Shown: positions 47,192 to 60,755 of the stretch, in pieces
How the letters are laid out: every line of letters begins with the position of its first letter
How positions within the stretch are numbered: the stretch's first letter is position 1
Origin: Erythrophleum ivorense
Taxonomy: Eukaryota > Streptophyta > Magnoliopsida > Fabales > Fabaceae
Length of the DNA: 64,000 nt
NCBI GenBank assembly: GCA_026724425.1
Contig: JAIUCV010000397.1
Coordinates: 62,001-126,000 of the forward strand
Direction of reading: 5' to 3'
Made by a program: the position numbers and the translations under genes
Notes under the pieces: model-generated
Told to the model about the DNA's origin: nothing
Seen by the model: only the letters and a program-made list of their open reading frames with translations
The model's database searches: none

Positions 47192-50100
47192 AAAAAAAAT
47201 GAATACAAAGCTTGTAAGGTTAAAAGATATTTAAAAGTTAATTTTTAAAATGTACTTGCTTCTCTTTAATTGTGGAAAAGATTTACAATAACAAAGTTTA
47301 GAAAATTTAGATTTATAGTTTTTGACTTTTGGTATGTATTATATTCGAATAATTTTTGGCTTTTGCTATGTGTTTGGCAATGATTTATTGAAAAATCAAT
47401 AAATTGATTGTGGATTCAATGTGTTTGATTTTGAAAATTGTCTTAAAAATAAATTGGTGGAAAATTGATAAAATAAATAAAAATTGGCCAAATTTGACAT
47501 TAAATTAATCAAAAATTGATTTTTTTTGTTTAAATCAAAGTTTTATATTATTTTGTAAAAGAGATTTATGATGTTTAAATGAGTCTACTAAATCTATTTT
47601 GCATAAATCTTGCTGTGATATATAAATATTTTAACTATTTTTATATTTTATATATTATTTTATAATATATGTATTAATTTAATTGTAAAATATTATATAT
47701 ATTATTTATTTTAAAAAATTGTTTGACCCTAGTTAGATTATTGAATTATAAATCACTCCTCATCTTAGTTTAATAACAAGTCTAGTTTTTAAAATATTAG
47801 TTCTTAGTGAAGAAACAAAAAATAGAGAAATAGAAAAAAAACTAGCTGGATTCAAATATTTTATTTTATTTTGCTTGTTTTGGAAGATAAAAAACTTTTC
47901 CCTAAAGTTTGAAATGGATACAAGAGTAAGAGTAGCATATTTCAACATTCCCATAAATTTTCTCATTTAATGCATACTTTCTTGGTATTTTAAAAATCAT
48001 ACAGACCTTTCTTGCTTTTTAAAAATTAAATATAAAATACTTTGGCCTCTAGTTAAAGTTCCTAACCACTAGTACCTCTCCTTTATTTCTATAATATATA
48101 AAAAGCTTTTTTATGTTATTATTGTAAAAATTTTACAAGTGTATAGATCGTACAAATAGTATAAAAAAAGTGAGTTGAGTATTGTCTCACAAGAAAGGTG
48201 AGTCAAATACTAAATCCTAAAAATTACTTTTATTATCTAAAAGATCACTAAAAGTAAATAAACTAAAAGTTAAGGAAAAACAAATCTTGTGAAAATAACT
48301 AACAAAAAGATTAAATGGTAAAAGGTTTTAGGATTTGAATTTCAATGCCTCTTCCTATGAATGAGTTTGACTAATTTATATAATTTATTTTTATCATAAT
48401 TAATGGTTGATTTTTTAAATTATGTAAAATTCCTTCTTGAGATTAATCATGCATATTTAAGCTAGGCCTACATCTACTCTAATGATCATGTGCTATAACA
48501 TAAATTTATTAAACTGTATGGACCTTAGTGTATCCTTGCATGCAGTGACTTAGCATGCATACAAGTTACAATATCGCCTAAACTAAATTATTTTTTCCAA
48601 AAACCTATATCTAAGCTTACCATTCAAGTGATTTCTCGTAATAATTCTCCTTTCGATCTTTCTCACTATAAATCTTATATTCATAATAAGTGACAAACAA
48701 ATTACAAAATAAATTAAAAACTAAATAATAAATTAATTAGATAAAAATTTACTACATGAGTATTATCAGAATTTAAACACACTCAAAAAACATATCCATC
48801 CAAACCTTAGATCTAAGGGGTTTAATCTTAAAATAAAAATTGAATAAATTAATAACAAATAAAAGAAGAGAATAGTAGATGAAAAGAAAACAAGTCAATA
48901 ATGGTTGTAGTCTTTAGTCTTTGGTAGGAATTTCAAATGTTGGTGTTATAACCATTTTGTAAAGCTCTTTTCTCTTTATTGTAGCATGATAGTTAGAATG
49001 ATTTTCATAGGGTATTTATGCATGACTATCCTAGGGTTCTCAAAAGTTTCGAAAGATACCTTAAAACTTTCCAAGAATAAGGAATTAGCCTAATTCAATC
49101 AAGATTTAGTTTTTTGACTTCATTCTCTGACTTAGCAACCTCTTTTGAGCTAGATGTAACCTCTTTAAAAGTTACTCCCTTCACAAAAAAATATAACCCT
49201 AAATGTTAGCTTTCCAATGCACCAAATTTTGCACAAAGCAAACGTCCATAACTCAAGTTATGAGCTAAAAACCAATATTGTCTCAACTAGTTTGCCTAAA
49301 CACAAAATCTCAATTTTCTAACATATTTACTCTTTCAAAACAACCTTATTTTAACTCGAGCTCTTCATGAAAGTTATAGCTCTAGATGTGTAGATGATTT
49401 TAGGCTTTTAAATCACCTGATTCCAACATTAGAAGCCTTAGATATGTCCTTTTAACGAATTATAGGTTGAGTAGAAATTCTACTCCTATTAGGATTATAA
49501 TAGCTTTTTAAACTAGAATATAGGGTCATATTTGGAGATATAAATGGACGTGGATTTTGGTTCATAATACTATTTCAGTAAGTTTGAGATGTCCTTTATA
49601 ATTCCTTTATAATTTCTTTAAAGGCCATATTCACATTCTAAACTTATAACTTAGTCAAAAGCCTAAAACAAGCAACAAATATTAGAAACAAAAAATGCTA
49701 AATTTTTTTAAATTTTAAACCCAATTATTCATGATTCTTAATTTATGTCCTAAATACAAATATCATTATTAATAATCATAATAAGGCATAAATTAAACTA
49801 AACAGACAAGTTGTAGGAAGAACAAAAACATAGGATAACACATCTATTAATTTCAAAACTAATGACAATATAAGAAATATAACAATATTAAGCAAGAAAA
49901 TTAAGGATAAAAAAGATAGGATAATTCTCATTCACATTGATGCTTCATGCCTTATATACATAGCTTCTATTTATAGATTTTTAACCATAAAGGCAAATCT
50001 ATGAGTTAAAATAATATAAGTAGAAAAATTAATTTACATAATTATATAATAAAAATCCTTTAGGAGTTATAGGATTTTTGCTATTGAATATGAGAGTTAA

Positions 50101-50220
50101 TTCTTAAGATCATTTCTTTGGGAGTTATAGATATCTATATAACTATATCATTTACAACACTCCCCTTTAATATGGGGTTATTTTATTTAACAAAAGTTAG
50201 ATCATAATTAATTGGCTCTA
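47192..50220. other. Non-coding part of duplication copy 1
   Basis: AT-rich sequence without a gene. From about 48120 it carries phrases (ACAAGTGTATAGATCGTACA, GAGTTGAGTATTGTCTCAC) that look like old, probably non-coding LTR-retrotransposon sequence; this assignment is an impression, not demonstrated. All of it recurs in copy 2. Confidence 0.45.
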
Positions 50221-50224
50221 CATA

Positions 50225-50660
50225 TGTAAGATACTTATTTAATTCATATAAAGTTTGATCTCAAACAGGTTATTTTATTGCTTGTGAGGCTATAGCTGTA
50301 TTATGATGCTTTGTAAAACAAATTTTAGCTACTATTTTATCAAATCATGTAAAAATAATTGCAATGCATGAGACAAGTTGAAAGTTTGTTTGGATAAGGT
50401 TAATAACCCAATATATCCAAGAGGTGTGTGATTTACCTTTAGAGAGAAATATTCTAACAATATTATACAAAATGCGTCATGTATAGCTTAGCTAAAAGAT
50501 GAATATATTAAAGGAGATAGAATAAAATATATTTCATTAAAATTCTTTTTTATGCATGATCTTCAAAAAAATGATGATATAAATATTCAATAAATTTATT
50601 CATATGATAATTTGACAGATTTGCTTACTAAAACATTATTGAAAATAGTTTGAAAAAACT
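50225..50660 (+). mobile_element. Copia retrotransposon relic (RNase H end of pol), copy 1
   Basis: Translated pieces read SQTGYF, LSNHVKIIAMHE, EVCDLPLERN, YISLKFFFMHDLQKNDDINI and YDNLTDLLTKTLL, interrupted by stops and frame changes. In order they match the C-terminal RT/RNase H part of Ty1/Copia polyproteins (SQTGYVF, SNHAEIIAIHE, KHISPKFFFTHDLQ, DNLADLFTKALP). Downstream sequence to about 50925, with repeated CGATTGG-type motifs, would be the old 3' LTR side. Confidence 0.8.
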
Positions 50661-50925
50661 AAGAAAATCAAATCTAATAAAAACTAGTTAACTAGATAAA
50701 AAATATTAGTCAACTAGAGCAATACAAAATCAATAAGTTAAAGCTTCTAAAGATACTAGTCCATTAGGTTAAGGAACCAGTCTACAAGTGTAATGCAAAG
50801 GGGAACAATTTTTGACCCTATAAGTGTTATTTGGCTAGGTTTTAGAAGTCATTTGATTGATATGGTAAGAGAAGTCGATTGGTTCTCGAACCCAATTGAT
50901 TAATTTAGGATGGAAGAAAAAAAGA

Positions 50926-51298
50926 GTTACTTTTCTATGATAGCAATCGACTGGTTTGTTAAACCAATTGATTGGTTAAGTACAATAGTTGATTGGTCAT
51001 AGGTCGATTGAAAGTTTTTAAAAAATTTAAAAATTTTTATTAGTTTTGGTGCCTTTTGGTTTAAATAATTATATCTTTTTATAAATAGTTAGATGACTTT
51101 TGTTATGAAATTATACTAAAATATTTAAATTAGAAAGATTGAATTTAAAATTTAAATCTTGTGAAAGAGTATAATGGTTCAAAATCAATTTATAAATAAT
51201 TTATTATAAACATAAATAAAAATATATGAAACTAGTCTTCCCTCTTGCAGGGAAATGTAAAAAAAATATCCATGGGTCCTACCAAAAAATTTAATTGT
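50926..51298. other. Spacer between the two large duplication copies
   Basis: Unique to this junction. It contains several short motifs like ATCGACTGGTTTG / CCAATTGATTGG, probably remaining Copia LTR sequence. Copy 2 lacks it because other LTR sequence follows there. Confidence 0.5.
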
Positions 51299-52842
51299 TA
51301 GGAGAACTTGATGTATCTTAATTTTTTCTATTTTTTCATTACAAAACAAAATTTATGTTATAATTCTTTCAATTTTGGTTTAAATTAATTTTATCGTGAG
51401 GAATTTTTCTCTTAGGGATGAAGCCGAAAGAGAAACATGAGTAAAGAGAGGCTTTGAAGCTGAATTGCAAGGTTGGGTCTCTTCTACAATTCAAGTGGGC
51501 CTAGTTTATGTTCTGCAAGTTGGATAAGAAGGGGTCTAACCAATGAAGAGGGAAAAGCTTATGAAATTGCTGAACTTATAACCATAACAAAATCTAGTTT
51601 TTTTTACTGTATTAATTTTCTATTAATTTTTCATATTTTTTTTGGTGATGTTTTTTATGACTGAATCGTTTGATTATATTGTTTATTATGGAGTACATTT
51701 TAATTCCTAAGAGCCAGATTTAGCCTATATGTGAATTCTAAAATTTATTTGCTTTTCTAGTTTATTTATTTTTCATGATAAGTATGTGTTATTAATCTTG
51801 AAGCTTTTGAATACTTGATAACTATTTAATTGATTTGTTGAGTATAATAGAAACTCAGAGGAGATATTATTTTTTAGCTTCACATAATATATGCTATGAA
51901 GTAAGTGAAAAATCGAAAGATGTCAACATGATTTGTGAAGGTAGTTTAGGTTTTGGTTTAAATTGAAATATGAACAAAAAGGAATTTCATATATGTTTAT
52001 TAATCTTTAATTTATCTAAATTTACGCATAGATATGGTAAAATGATAGATTTAATGTTGATATGAAATGTATTCTTCACTATAGCATAGTACTACTTAAG
52101 TTAAGTAGAGTTGGATTATTTATTTATTTATTGCAATCCCAATTGTTCCTTTTTATTTTTTTAATTTTGATATAATTTTTATTTTAAAGGAAGTAAAATG
52201 TAAGAGAAAAGCAATCATCCAATTTTCACCAAAATAAAAAAAAAAAAGTTTGTTTGGCAAAAGTTAAAAGACTATCTTTATATTAGATTTCGCTTCCTTT
52301 AAAAAAATTAAAATAAAAAAAAATAGGCAGTTGAAATTAATATATATATATATATATATATATGGCGTGCAAATTGCTGCTTGTGCTGCTTAAGTTGAGC
52401 ATTAGAGAATCCATTTCCACGCTAATATTACTATCAAAATGAAGGATAGAATCCAAGACAAATACCCATTCAACTGACATAAAGTAACACAATGCGTTAT
52501 TTATACACATACATGATGACTTGAAGAGCTTGAACTACTAAATACAGATTTAGACTTCCTCTAATACATATTACTAAGATTATATTACTTGCCAAACTCT
52601 GAACAAAACACTAGCAAGGAGATAATTCAACAACCAAGTTTAGCCAAAAAGTCCTCGTTGAAAGTTAGCTGAGGATCTTCTCACATGAAGATATTACATG
52701 GCACCATCATTTTAGTTGCATCTCACCATTCATTTTTAATTAAAAGTAAACTATTGAATGAAAGATGCCATATTAGATGACAACTAAAACCTCCAACCAA
52801 AATATCTGATGAGATATAACTAAAATAATAGTATTATGTGAT

Positions 52843-54913
52843 CTAAAAGACCAATTGGACAACTCGGCAAAAGTTGAAGATTGTAAATACGAGGACAGCA
52901 ATTCCAACCACAGTTGAACTTGCTCTCCAAGGGTCTCGAAAGTATACCAACCTCAGTGCAGCCATAGTACGATTCCACGTGTTCTGGTAATGTTTATTTA
53001 GTTCATCTATAATGTCTTTGTAACATGTTTTGTCTGCCACAACGTGTTTGCAGAGACCATTCACCAAAGTTGCTACTTCCTTGTCACTCCCAAGTTCATG
53101 GACAATAACTTCCTTCTCAACTAGCAATTCAACATCGTCTTTGGTGTGTACGAGAGAATCAATGAGAGAGACGTAGTTGCAAATGTAAGGTTGATCTGCA
53201 TAGTGACATTGCTCGAAGGCAATGAGGTTCCTCAAAACACATTCTGTTGTGTGGTCTACTTTTAACTGTGGGATTCGAAAACGGGCTTGGAAGTATTTGA
53301 ATTTTGGTATGCAGCCCAAGCATAGAAACCAACTCAAGATTGAATCTTTCTCAAACTTTATAGCAAGTAACTGCTTTTTCTTCACTTTCTCAAAGTTTAT
53401 TCCTGCTTCCTGCAACTTTGTTGCAGTCCTTAGAACAATACAAGATGAGTCTTTCATGTTCAGATCCTCACACAAGTAAAAGTACCTAGTGAAATCAAAT
53501 CCTCGCAAGAATGTGTCAGTTTGAGTTTATTATTGTAGCCATTTTCACTCGAAAAAATAGGTTAAACTACTTTTTTGAATTTTGATAAATTCACTTATTT
53601 TTTAATGTGGTTCTTTAGTTTAAAAAAACTTGTAATTAAGTCTTTAATATAATTTTTAAAAAAATTATAATTAGTAATTGTCATTAAGTTTGGCTAATGT
53701 GACCAATTATATGTCATTTTATTGGCACTTTTAATTTGCTTAATTTATACCAACATTAGCAAAATTTAAAAACAAGGACAATCTTTTTAAAAAAAATTAT
53801 AGGGACTGAATTATAATTTTTTAAACTATAAGAACTAAATTATAAAATGAGAAAAACTATAAATACCAAAAGAGTAATTTAACCTAAATCATACTAAATC
53901 TAATTATGATATAGCAATATAACAATATAAGAGACAATTTAATAGCAATAGTAATAACAAAGCCAATGTCCTGATTTTAATATTGATGGTGGTAAAAATG
54001 AAAACAGTACCAGTGATGTGTGCTTAACCATTTTTGAATCTGGATTTTATTGTTGGAAAATACTGTGTTTTTGGATATATTAGATATTTTTTAAAGGCAA
54101 AAATACCTAATCAAATCAGTGAAATGTCTTGGCCCATTGATCAGCTGCTTCTCCACTAGCCCAAATCTGTCTGAAGACTTCTTCTGCGAACCTCCAACTG
54201 AATCATTGCGATTTTTTGATGAGAGCTTCTGATCCAAAGCTGGTTGCTTGGTTTCATTAGAACGAGAGAACCTTCCATGAGGATCAAAACACTCGAAGTA
54301 GTCGTAGGCGAGATCGATAAACCTTAATTAGATGTTCCTGATGAGTCTCAGGGACGACAGTTCTATATAACTCATCCAAGATGAACATTGGAATCTGGTT
54401 TTCAAGAAGCAGCAAGTCCCTCTGGATACTTTTCTTCAGCCATGTTTGTTTCAATATGCTATCATCTTCGTTTTCTGATTCATTCGTTTGAATCCTCAGA
54501 AACAACTCCATGATGAAGACGGCATCCAAAAGCAGCATGTCCACGAACTTTTCCTTGGTGATGTGTGGGAACTTCACTGCATAGCAATGGCGTATGGCTT
54601 CTTCTTCTGATTCAAGGAAGGACTTGTAGTCCCTGATGGGTTCGTCATTGTCGACACGAACCCAGAAGAGATGAAAATATTTTAGTTTCTGCTTTTGCAT
54701 TGGATATAGCTTTTCCTGGCCAAAGTGAAGGGGTCCTATTGAGATCAACTGAGGAGTATAGGCTTTCTCGTTCAGATCCCGAAGATTGCATGGGACTCTG
54801 TAGATGTTACAGTCAGATGTGTTCAGATCTTGTAGTTCCTTTGTGTCAATAACGTGACTCAATATCTGGTATTCAGCTTCTGATATGGCAGAACAGTTTG
54901 TATCAGATGCCAT
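52843..54913 (-). pseudogene. DUF247 gene copy 2, frameshifted by a 4-bp insertion
   Basis: Exon 1 is 54913-54107 (807 bp, exactly 4 bp longer than in the intact copy) and exon 2 is 53485-52843 (643 bp, same length). The extra four bases lie in the CTTAATTAG stretch at about 54324-54330, after codon 195. They make the frame end in LIKVYRSRLRLLRVF and stop at residue 209 of an expected 481. Downstream of the insertion the original frame is still open through the rest of exon 1 and all of exon 2, splice sites and membrane anchor included, so the break is young or the locus was functional until recently. Exon 2 differs from copy 1 at roughly 16 of 213 residues. A truncated product without anchor, or a sequencing error, remains possible. 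Confidence 0.88.
53559..53885. mobile_element. MITE-like inverted-repeat element in the DUF247 intron, copy 2
   Basis: Same element and position as 44838-45164, with AGGTTAAACTAC and GTAATTTAACCT ends. It therefore predates the 8.7-kb duplication. Confidence 0.7.
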
Positions 54914-55698
54914 TGAACTCCAACCTCTGAGGAGAGAGTGAGAAGAAATTCATATTAAAGCAATTCTTGTCTTCCAAAATAAGACAAGGCTATGTTTGGT
55001 GATGTTAAAAAAAGAAAAAAGAAAAAAGTTAGATGTAAAAAGTGAGTACAATAAAATTCTTTGAATCGTCACAATCGTGTGTTACGACCACAAATTTGTG
55101 GCTAATTCGTTAGACATTTACCACAATACCCTCCTGCGACTTCACCAAGATTTTTGCTCCATAAAATATGAATTTCTTGAGATGTTCTCGTTTCGTCTCA
55201 CTTTTTCTCTCTGGATCTCTTGCTTGCGAGATCAGAGCGTCTTTCTAGCGGTTGAAGAAACAAATTAGAGCGTCTTTTTACACTTGTAAAAGGTAATGAA
55301 ATATAAACATTTTAAAGGCTTGTAGTCCCAGAAATCTCTAAAGAAAGATGGATCATGGGGGAAAAAAAACGAAGTAGTTTGTTTCAAAAATTTGTCTGAA
55401 AGATCTTAAAGAACACGAGCATGGACCCGGAGTGTACCATGCAAAAGGAAGAAATCAAGAAACACAGTAAACACTTGAATTTTTTTTAAGAAAAGGGGAA
55501 AAAGAAAGAAGTGGGCATGATTACTGAACCTGGAATGGTTTCTACTTTCTACTCAGAAAATGGCCTCCTTGTGTTGGATGAGTAATCTTATCTGAGTTCC
55601 GCGCACTAATCTCTGTGCCTCTTGTTTCTTGTGTGTCTCCCGGTATTTTTGCTGGTGAAGATTGAAGACGCCATGTGACCTCTTTCCAACTTTTGTTC

Positions 55699-55705
55699 TA
55701 TATAT
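55699..55705 (-). promoter_or_regulatory. TATA box of the DUF247 pseudogene
   Basis: GATATATAGAAC on the minus strand, kept from copy 1 (46985-46991). The promoter region is largely conserved despite the coding break. Confidence 0.45.
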
Positions 55706-55909
55706 CTTTCTGACGGGATGAATTTATGTATTAATCATTTATGACATGAAAGTGACAGATCTTTCACATTCACAACAGTAAATTGGAGATGGGGGGACCT
55801 CCAAAGCAGAATTTGTTCATTACACAGCATTGCTAATGGTAAATACGCTTTTTCACCACGCATTCTCTCCGATTTGGATTGGTAAGTTTGTAAAAAGTTA
55901 TAAAAAAAA

Positions 55910-58900
55910 ATAATACAAAGCTTTTAAAGTTAAAAGATACTTAAAAGTTATTTTTTAAATTGTACTTGTTTCTCTCCAATTGTGTAAAAAATTTACAATA
56001 ACAAAATTTAAAAAATTTAGGCTTATAGTTTTTTACTTTTGGTATGTATTATATTCGAATAATTTTTGGCTTTTACTATGTGTTTAGCAATGATGAAAAA
56101 ATTATCAATGGTTGGATTAGATAATCAATAAATAGATTGTGGAGTTGATATGTTTGATTTTGAAAATTGTCTTAACAATAAATTGATGAAAAATTGATAA
56201 AATCAATAAAAATCAACCAAGTTTGACATTAAATTAGTCAAACATTTATTTTTATTTAAATCAAAGTCGTATTCTTTTATGATAAATATTTATGATATTT
56301 AAAGGACTTTATTAAATCTATTTTGCATAAATCTTGCTATGATATATAAATATTTTAAATATTTTTATATATTATATATTATTTATAATATATATTAATT
56401 TATTTGTAACATATCATATATATATATATATTAAAAAGTGCTTGACCCTTATCAGATTATTGAATCATGAATTATTTCTTATCTTAATTCAATATCAGGT
56501 CTAGTTTTTAAAATATTAGTTCTTAGTAAAGAAACAAAAAATGGAGAAGTGAAAAAAAGAAGAAAGAAAAACCTAGCTTGATTCAAATATTTTAATTTTT
56601 GCTTATTTTAAAAGATAAAAAACTTGTTCCTAAAGGTTGAAATGGATATAGAGTAAGAGTAGCATATTTTAACATCCCTATAAATTTTCTCATTTAATGC
56701 ATACTTTCTTTGTATTTCTAAAATCATATAAACTTCTCTTGCTTTTTTAAAAATTAAATATAAAATGCTTTGACCTCCGGTTAAAGTTCTTAATCATTAG
56801 TACCTCTCCTTTATTTCTATAATATATAAAAAGCTTTCTTATGTTATTTTTGTAAAAATTTTGCAAGTGTATAAATCACACAAATAGTATAAAAAATGCG
56901 AGTTGAGTATTGTCATACGAGGAAGGTGGATCAAATACCATTTCTTGAAAGTTAATTTTATTATCTAAAAGATTATTAAAAGTAAATAAACTAAAAGTTA
57001 AGGAAAACAAATCTTGTAAAAATGACTAATGAGACTATTTAATGGTAAAAAAACTTTGAGATTTGAATTTCAATATTTCTTTCTATGAATGAATCTGACT
57101 AATTCATATAATTTATTTTTATTCTAATTAATGGTTAATTTTCTAAATTGTGTGAAATTCCTTCTTAAGATAAATCATACATATTTATGCTAGGCTTACG
57201 TCTACTTTTATGATCATATGCTTTGATATAAACCCATTAAACTATATGGACCTCAGTATACCTCTACATGTAACAACTTGGCATGCAAACAAGTTACAAT
57301 CCTGCCTAAACTAAATTCCTATTTTTAGAAACATATATCTAAGTTTACTATTTAGGTGATTTCTTGTAGTGATTTACCCTTTGATCATTCTCACTATAGA
57401 TTTAACATTTACAATAAATGGCAAAAAAATTATAAAAGAAATTAAAATTAAAATAATAAATCAATTAGATGAAAATTCATTACATAAGTATTTTTAGAAT
57501 TTAAACATACTCAAAATACATATTCATCCAAACCTTAAATCTAAAGGGTTTAACTGCTCATAATGAAAAATAAAATCTTAAGATAAAAATTGAATAAATT
57601 CATAGCAAATAAAAGAAGAAAAGAGTAGATAAAAAGAAAACAAATCAATGATAATTGCATCCTTTGGTCTTTGGTAGGAATTTTAGATCTAGGTGTCATG
57701 ACCATTCTCTAAAACTTTTTTCTTTTGATTGTAGCGTGATACTTAGAATGATTTTCAGAGGGCATTTATGCATGGCTACCCTAGGGGTCTCAAAGGTTTC
57801 AAAGGATACTTTAAAACTTTCCAAGAATAAGAAATTACCTTAATTCAATTAGGATTTAGTTTTTTGATTTCATTTTTCAACTTGGCAACCTTTTTTGAAC
57901 TAGATGCAAGCCTTTTCAGAAGTTATTCCCTTCACAAAAAATATAATCCTACATGTTAGCTTTCTAATGCACTAAATTTTGTGCAAAACAAAAGCTCACA
58001 ACTCAAGTTATGAGCTAAAAATAGACATTGCCTCAACTACTATGTCTAAATGCAAAATCTCAACTTCCCAACATATTTACTCCCTTAAAACAACCTTATT
58101 TTAACTCGAGCCTTTCATGAAAGTCGTAGCTCTGGATGTATAGATGATTTTGGACTTTTAAATCACTTGATTCTAATATCAAAAACTATAGATATGTTCT
58201 TTTAAGGAATCATAGGTTGAGCATATGGGGCCATTTTTCAAACTAGATTATAGGGCCACTTTGGAGGCATAAATAGACATGGATTTTGGTCCATAATACT
58301 ATTTCGAAAAGCCTAAGATGTCCTTTACAACTTCTCTAAAGGCTACATTTATGTTCTAAACTTGGTAAAAAACCTAAAAGAAGCAACAAATGTTAAAAAT
58401 ATAAAATGCTTGAATTTTTTTAATTTTGAGCCCAAATACTCCTAATTCTTAATTTATATCTTGAACATAAATTTCAGTATTAATAATTATGATAAGGCAT
58501 AAATTAAACTAAATAGACTAGTTGTAAGGTGAACAAAAATGTAAAATAATACATCAATTAGTTGCAAAACTAATGAAAACATAAGAAATATAACAAGAGT
58601 AGGTAAAAAAATTAAGAGTAAAAAAGATAGGATAATTTTCATTCACTTTGATGATTCATGCTTTATATACATAGTTTCTATGTATAAGTTTTTAACCATA
58701 GAGACAAATCTAAGAGTTACAATAACATAAATAATAAAATAAATTTACATAATTGTATAATATAAATCTTTTAGGAGTTATAGAATTTATGCTATTGAAT
58801 ATAAGAGTTAATTCTTAAGATCATTTCTTTAAGAGCCATAAACATCCATATAATTATATCATTTATGACACTTCGCCTTAATTAACTTAAGTTAGATCAC

Positions 58901-58920
58901 AATTAATTTGCTATGATTAT
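55910..58920. other. Non-coding part of duplication copy 2
   Basis: Counterpart of 47192-50220. No gene is seen; short frames are not conserved between the two copies. Confidence 0.5.
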
Positions 58921-58924
58921 GTAA

Positions 58925-59360
58925 GATATTTATCTAATTCATATAAAGTTCGATCTTAAACAAGATATTTATTTGCTTGTGGGGGGTATAGCTATATCAT
59001 GACGCTCTACAAAATAAACTTTAGTTATTATTTTATCAAATTATATAAAAATAATTGCAATGCATAAAGCAAGTCAAACGTGTGTTTGGATAAGGTTAAT
59101 GACCCACCATATCCAAGAGGTGTGTAATTTATCTTTGGAGAAAAATATTCCACTAATATTATATGAAAATAATACATCATGCATATCTTAGCTAAAAGAA
59201 AGATATATTAAAGAAGATAACATGAAATATATTTTACTAAAATTCTTTTTTACTCATAATCTTCAAAGTAATGGTGATATAGATGTTTAATAAATTTGTT
59301 CATATGATAATTTGATAGATTTGTTCACTAAAGCATTATTGGAAATAATAATTTGAAAAA
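58925..59360 (+). mobile_element. Copia retrotransposon relic, copy 2
   Basis: Counterpart of 50225-50660, with the same DNLIDLFTKALL-type end. Copy 2 keeps FTKALL, closer to the Copia consensus than copy 1 (LTKTLL). Frame breaks are shared in part, so it was already dead when duplicated. Confidence 0.75.
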
Positions 59361-59639
59361 ACTAAGAAAAACAAATCTAACAAGAACTAGTTGACAGGTT
59401 AAAATATACTAGTCGATTGGGATAATATAGAATCAACAAGTTAAAGTCCCTTAAGATACTAGTCCATTTAGTCAAGGAACTAGTCTACTAGTGTAATGCA
59501 AAGGGAAACAATTTTTAATCCTACAAGTGTTAATCAACTAGGTTTTATAAGCCATTTGATTAGTATAGTAAGAGAAGTCAACTAATTCTTAAATCCAATT
59601 GATTGGTTTAGGAATCAAGATATCAAATCAGATTTTACA

Positions 59640-60755
59640 AGGAACATATGAAACCTTAGACTTTGCATCTTGAATTTTCATAATTATTTGTTAATTCTCT
59701 TTGTATATTCTTAATTTTTACACCCTTTTTTTTTAAGAATTACCCTTGGTTCTGCCTAAAAATCAAATCCTCTTAAGTCTTCTCAAGTGGGGCAAAATGA
59801 TGGAGAAGGGGAGGAAGAGATAGCAACCATGGAAGAAGAAATTACCTTATTTTCTTACTTTTTCTCACTTGAATCTTGCTTTCTTCAAGCTCCTCCCTTC
59901 AAATCCAAAATTTTCCCTTAATTTCTCCCTTAAGGTAGATTTGTAAACTTTATTTTAATTAAAAGAAACAAAGGAGAATGGAGGAGAGAAGGTTTGGATG
60001 GAAGAAAGCATGCAAAACTATCAAAATTTTATACCTTTTAGCTTGAATTTCTCCTTTCTCTTTTTTTCCTCTTGTGCACCTCATCCTAGGGCTTCCTTCT
60101 CTAGTTTAGAGCAGAAACATATGAGGCTACATGAGGGTGAGAGTGTGGAAATTAAGAATATGCAAGGGAGGAAGAAGAACTTTTTAAAAATTTTTATTTT
60201 ATTTTTTTGTTTTTGGTATTTTCGTTTCTAATTTGTTTTAGCTCCTTTTTAAAAATCGTCTTTTCCATTATGAAATTTAGGTTTCCAATTTAGTAAAATG
60301 CCTTCGGAATCACTCAAATCGAAGCTAAAACCTTCATAAATAAATCTATCAAAGTTTGGGTACATCGACGTTGAAAAATGTCCACTGGAGGGATTTAACT
60401 ATCTTGAGATTTTTCATAATTTTCAGGACCTCTGAGAACCTTGGATAACTCAAAAATTTTATTTAAAAAGTTCTCCTATGTGAATTCTAAAATTTGCTCA
60501 AAATTACAAAAATACCATTACGTTTCGTAAGTTTTTAGTCAAATTTTATTTCTTCATTTTAACTTCATTTTTCTTTCTGTCTGAGTCTAGGATTCTCATT
60601 TTTAGGAGTTTAGAATGCTTTTAAATTTTTTTAGGAACTTAACTAAGTCATTTTGGAGGACTTCCTTTTGTATCCGGTGAATTTCATTCGTTGACAAAAA
60701 AATCGTACATTACATTTCTCATGTCTTTCTCTCATTGTCAAAGAATTAGATGTTA
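59640..60755 (-). mobile_element. LTR fragment beginning TGTAACA (minus strand)
   Basis: On the minus strand a TGTAACATCTAATTC end at 60755 is followed by AGGAAGTCCTCC and GACTTAGTTAAGTTCC. TGTAACA at an LTR start is typical of plant Gypsy LTRs of the Tekay/Del group. The other end was not located. It follows directly behind the large duplication. Confidence 0.5.

Larger units (their letters stand above)
42588..50925. repeat. Large tandem segmental duplication, copy 1
   Basis: It starts at AGGAGAACTTGATGTATCTT, which recurs at 51299, and remains alignable to 59615 with an offset of 8.70-8.71 kb. It includes non-coding DNA, the intact DUF247 gene with promoter, intronic MITE, and a Copia relic. 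Coding parts are visibly more alike than the rest; non-coding identity looks close to 90%. Confidence 0.92.
51299..59615. repeat. Large tandem segmental duplication, copy 2
   Basis: This is the second copy of 42588-50925. It differs by small indels, an expanded TA microsatellite at 52340-52363 (short in copy 1) and substitutions. Alignment ends near GATTGGTTTAGGA, after the Copia relic. Confidence 0.92.

Noticed and set aside
51473..51664. 63-residue plus-strand frame (MGLFYNSSGPSLCSASW...)
   Set aside because: Copy 1 of the duplication (near 42760) breaks the frame, and the C-terminal half is low-complexity AT-rich sequence.
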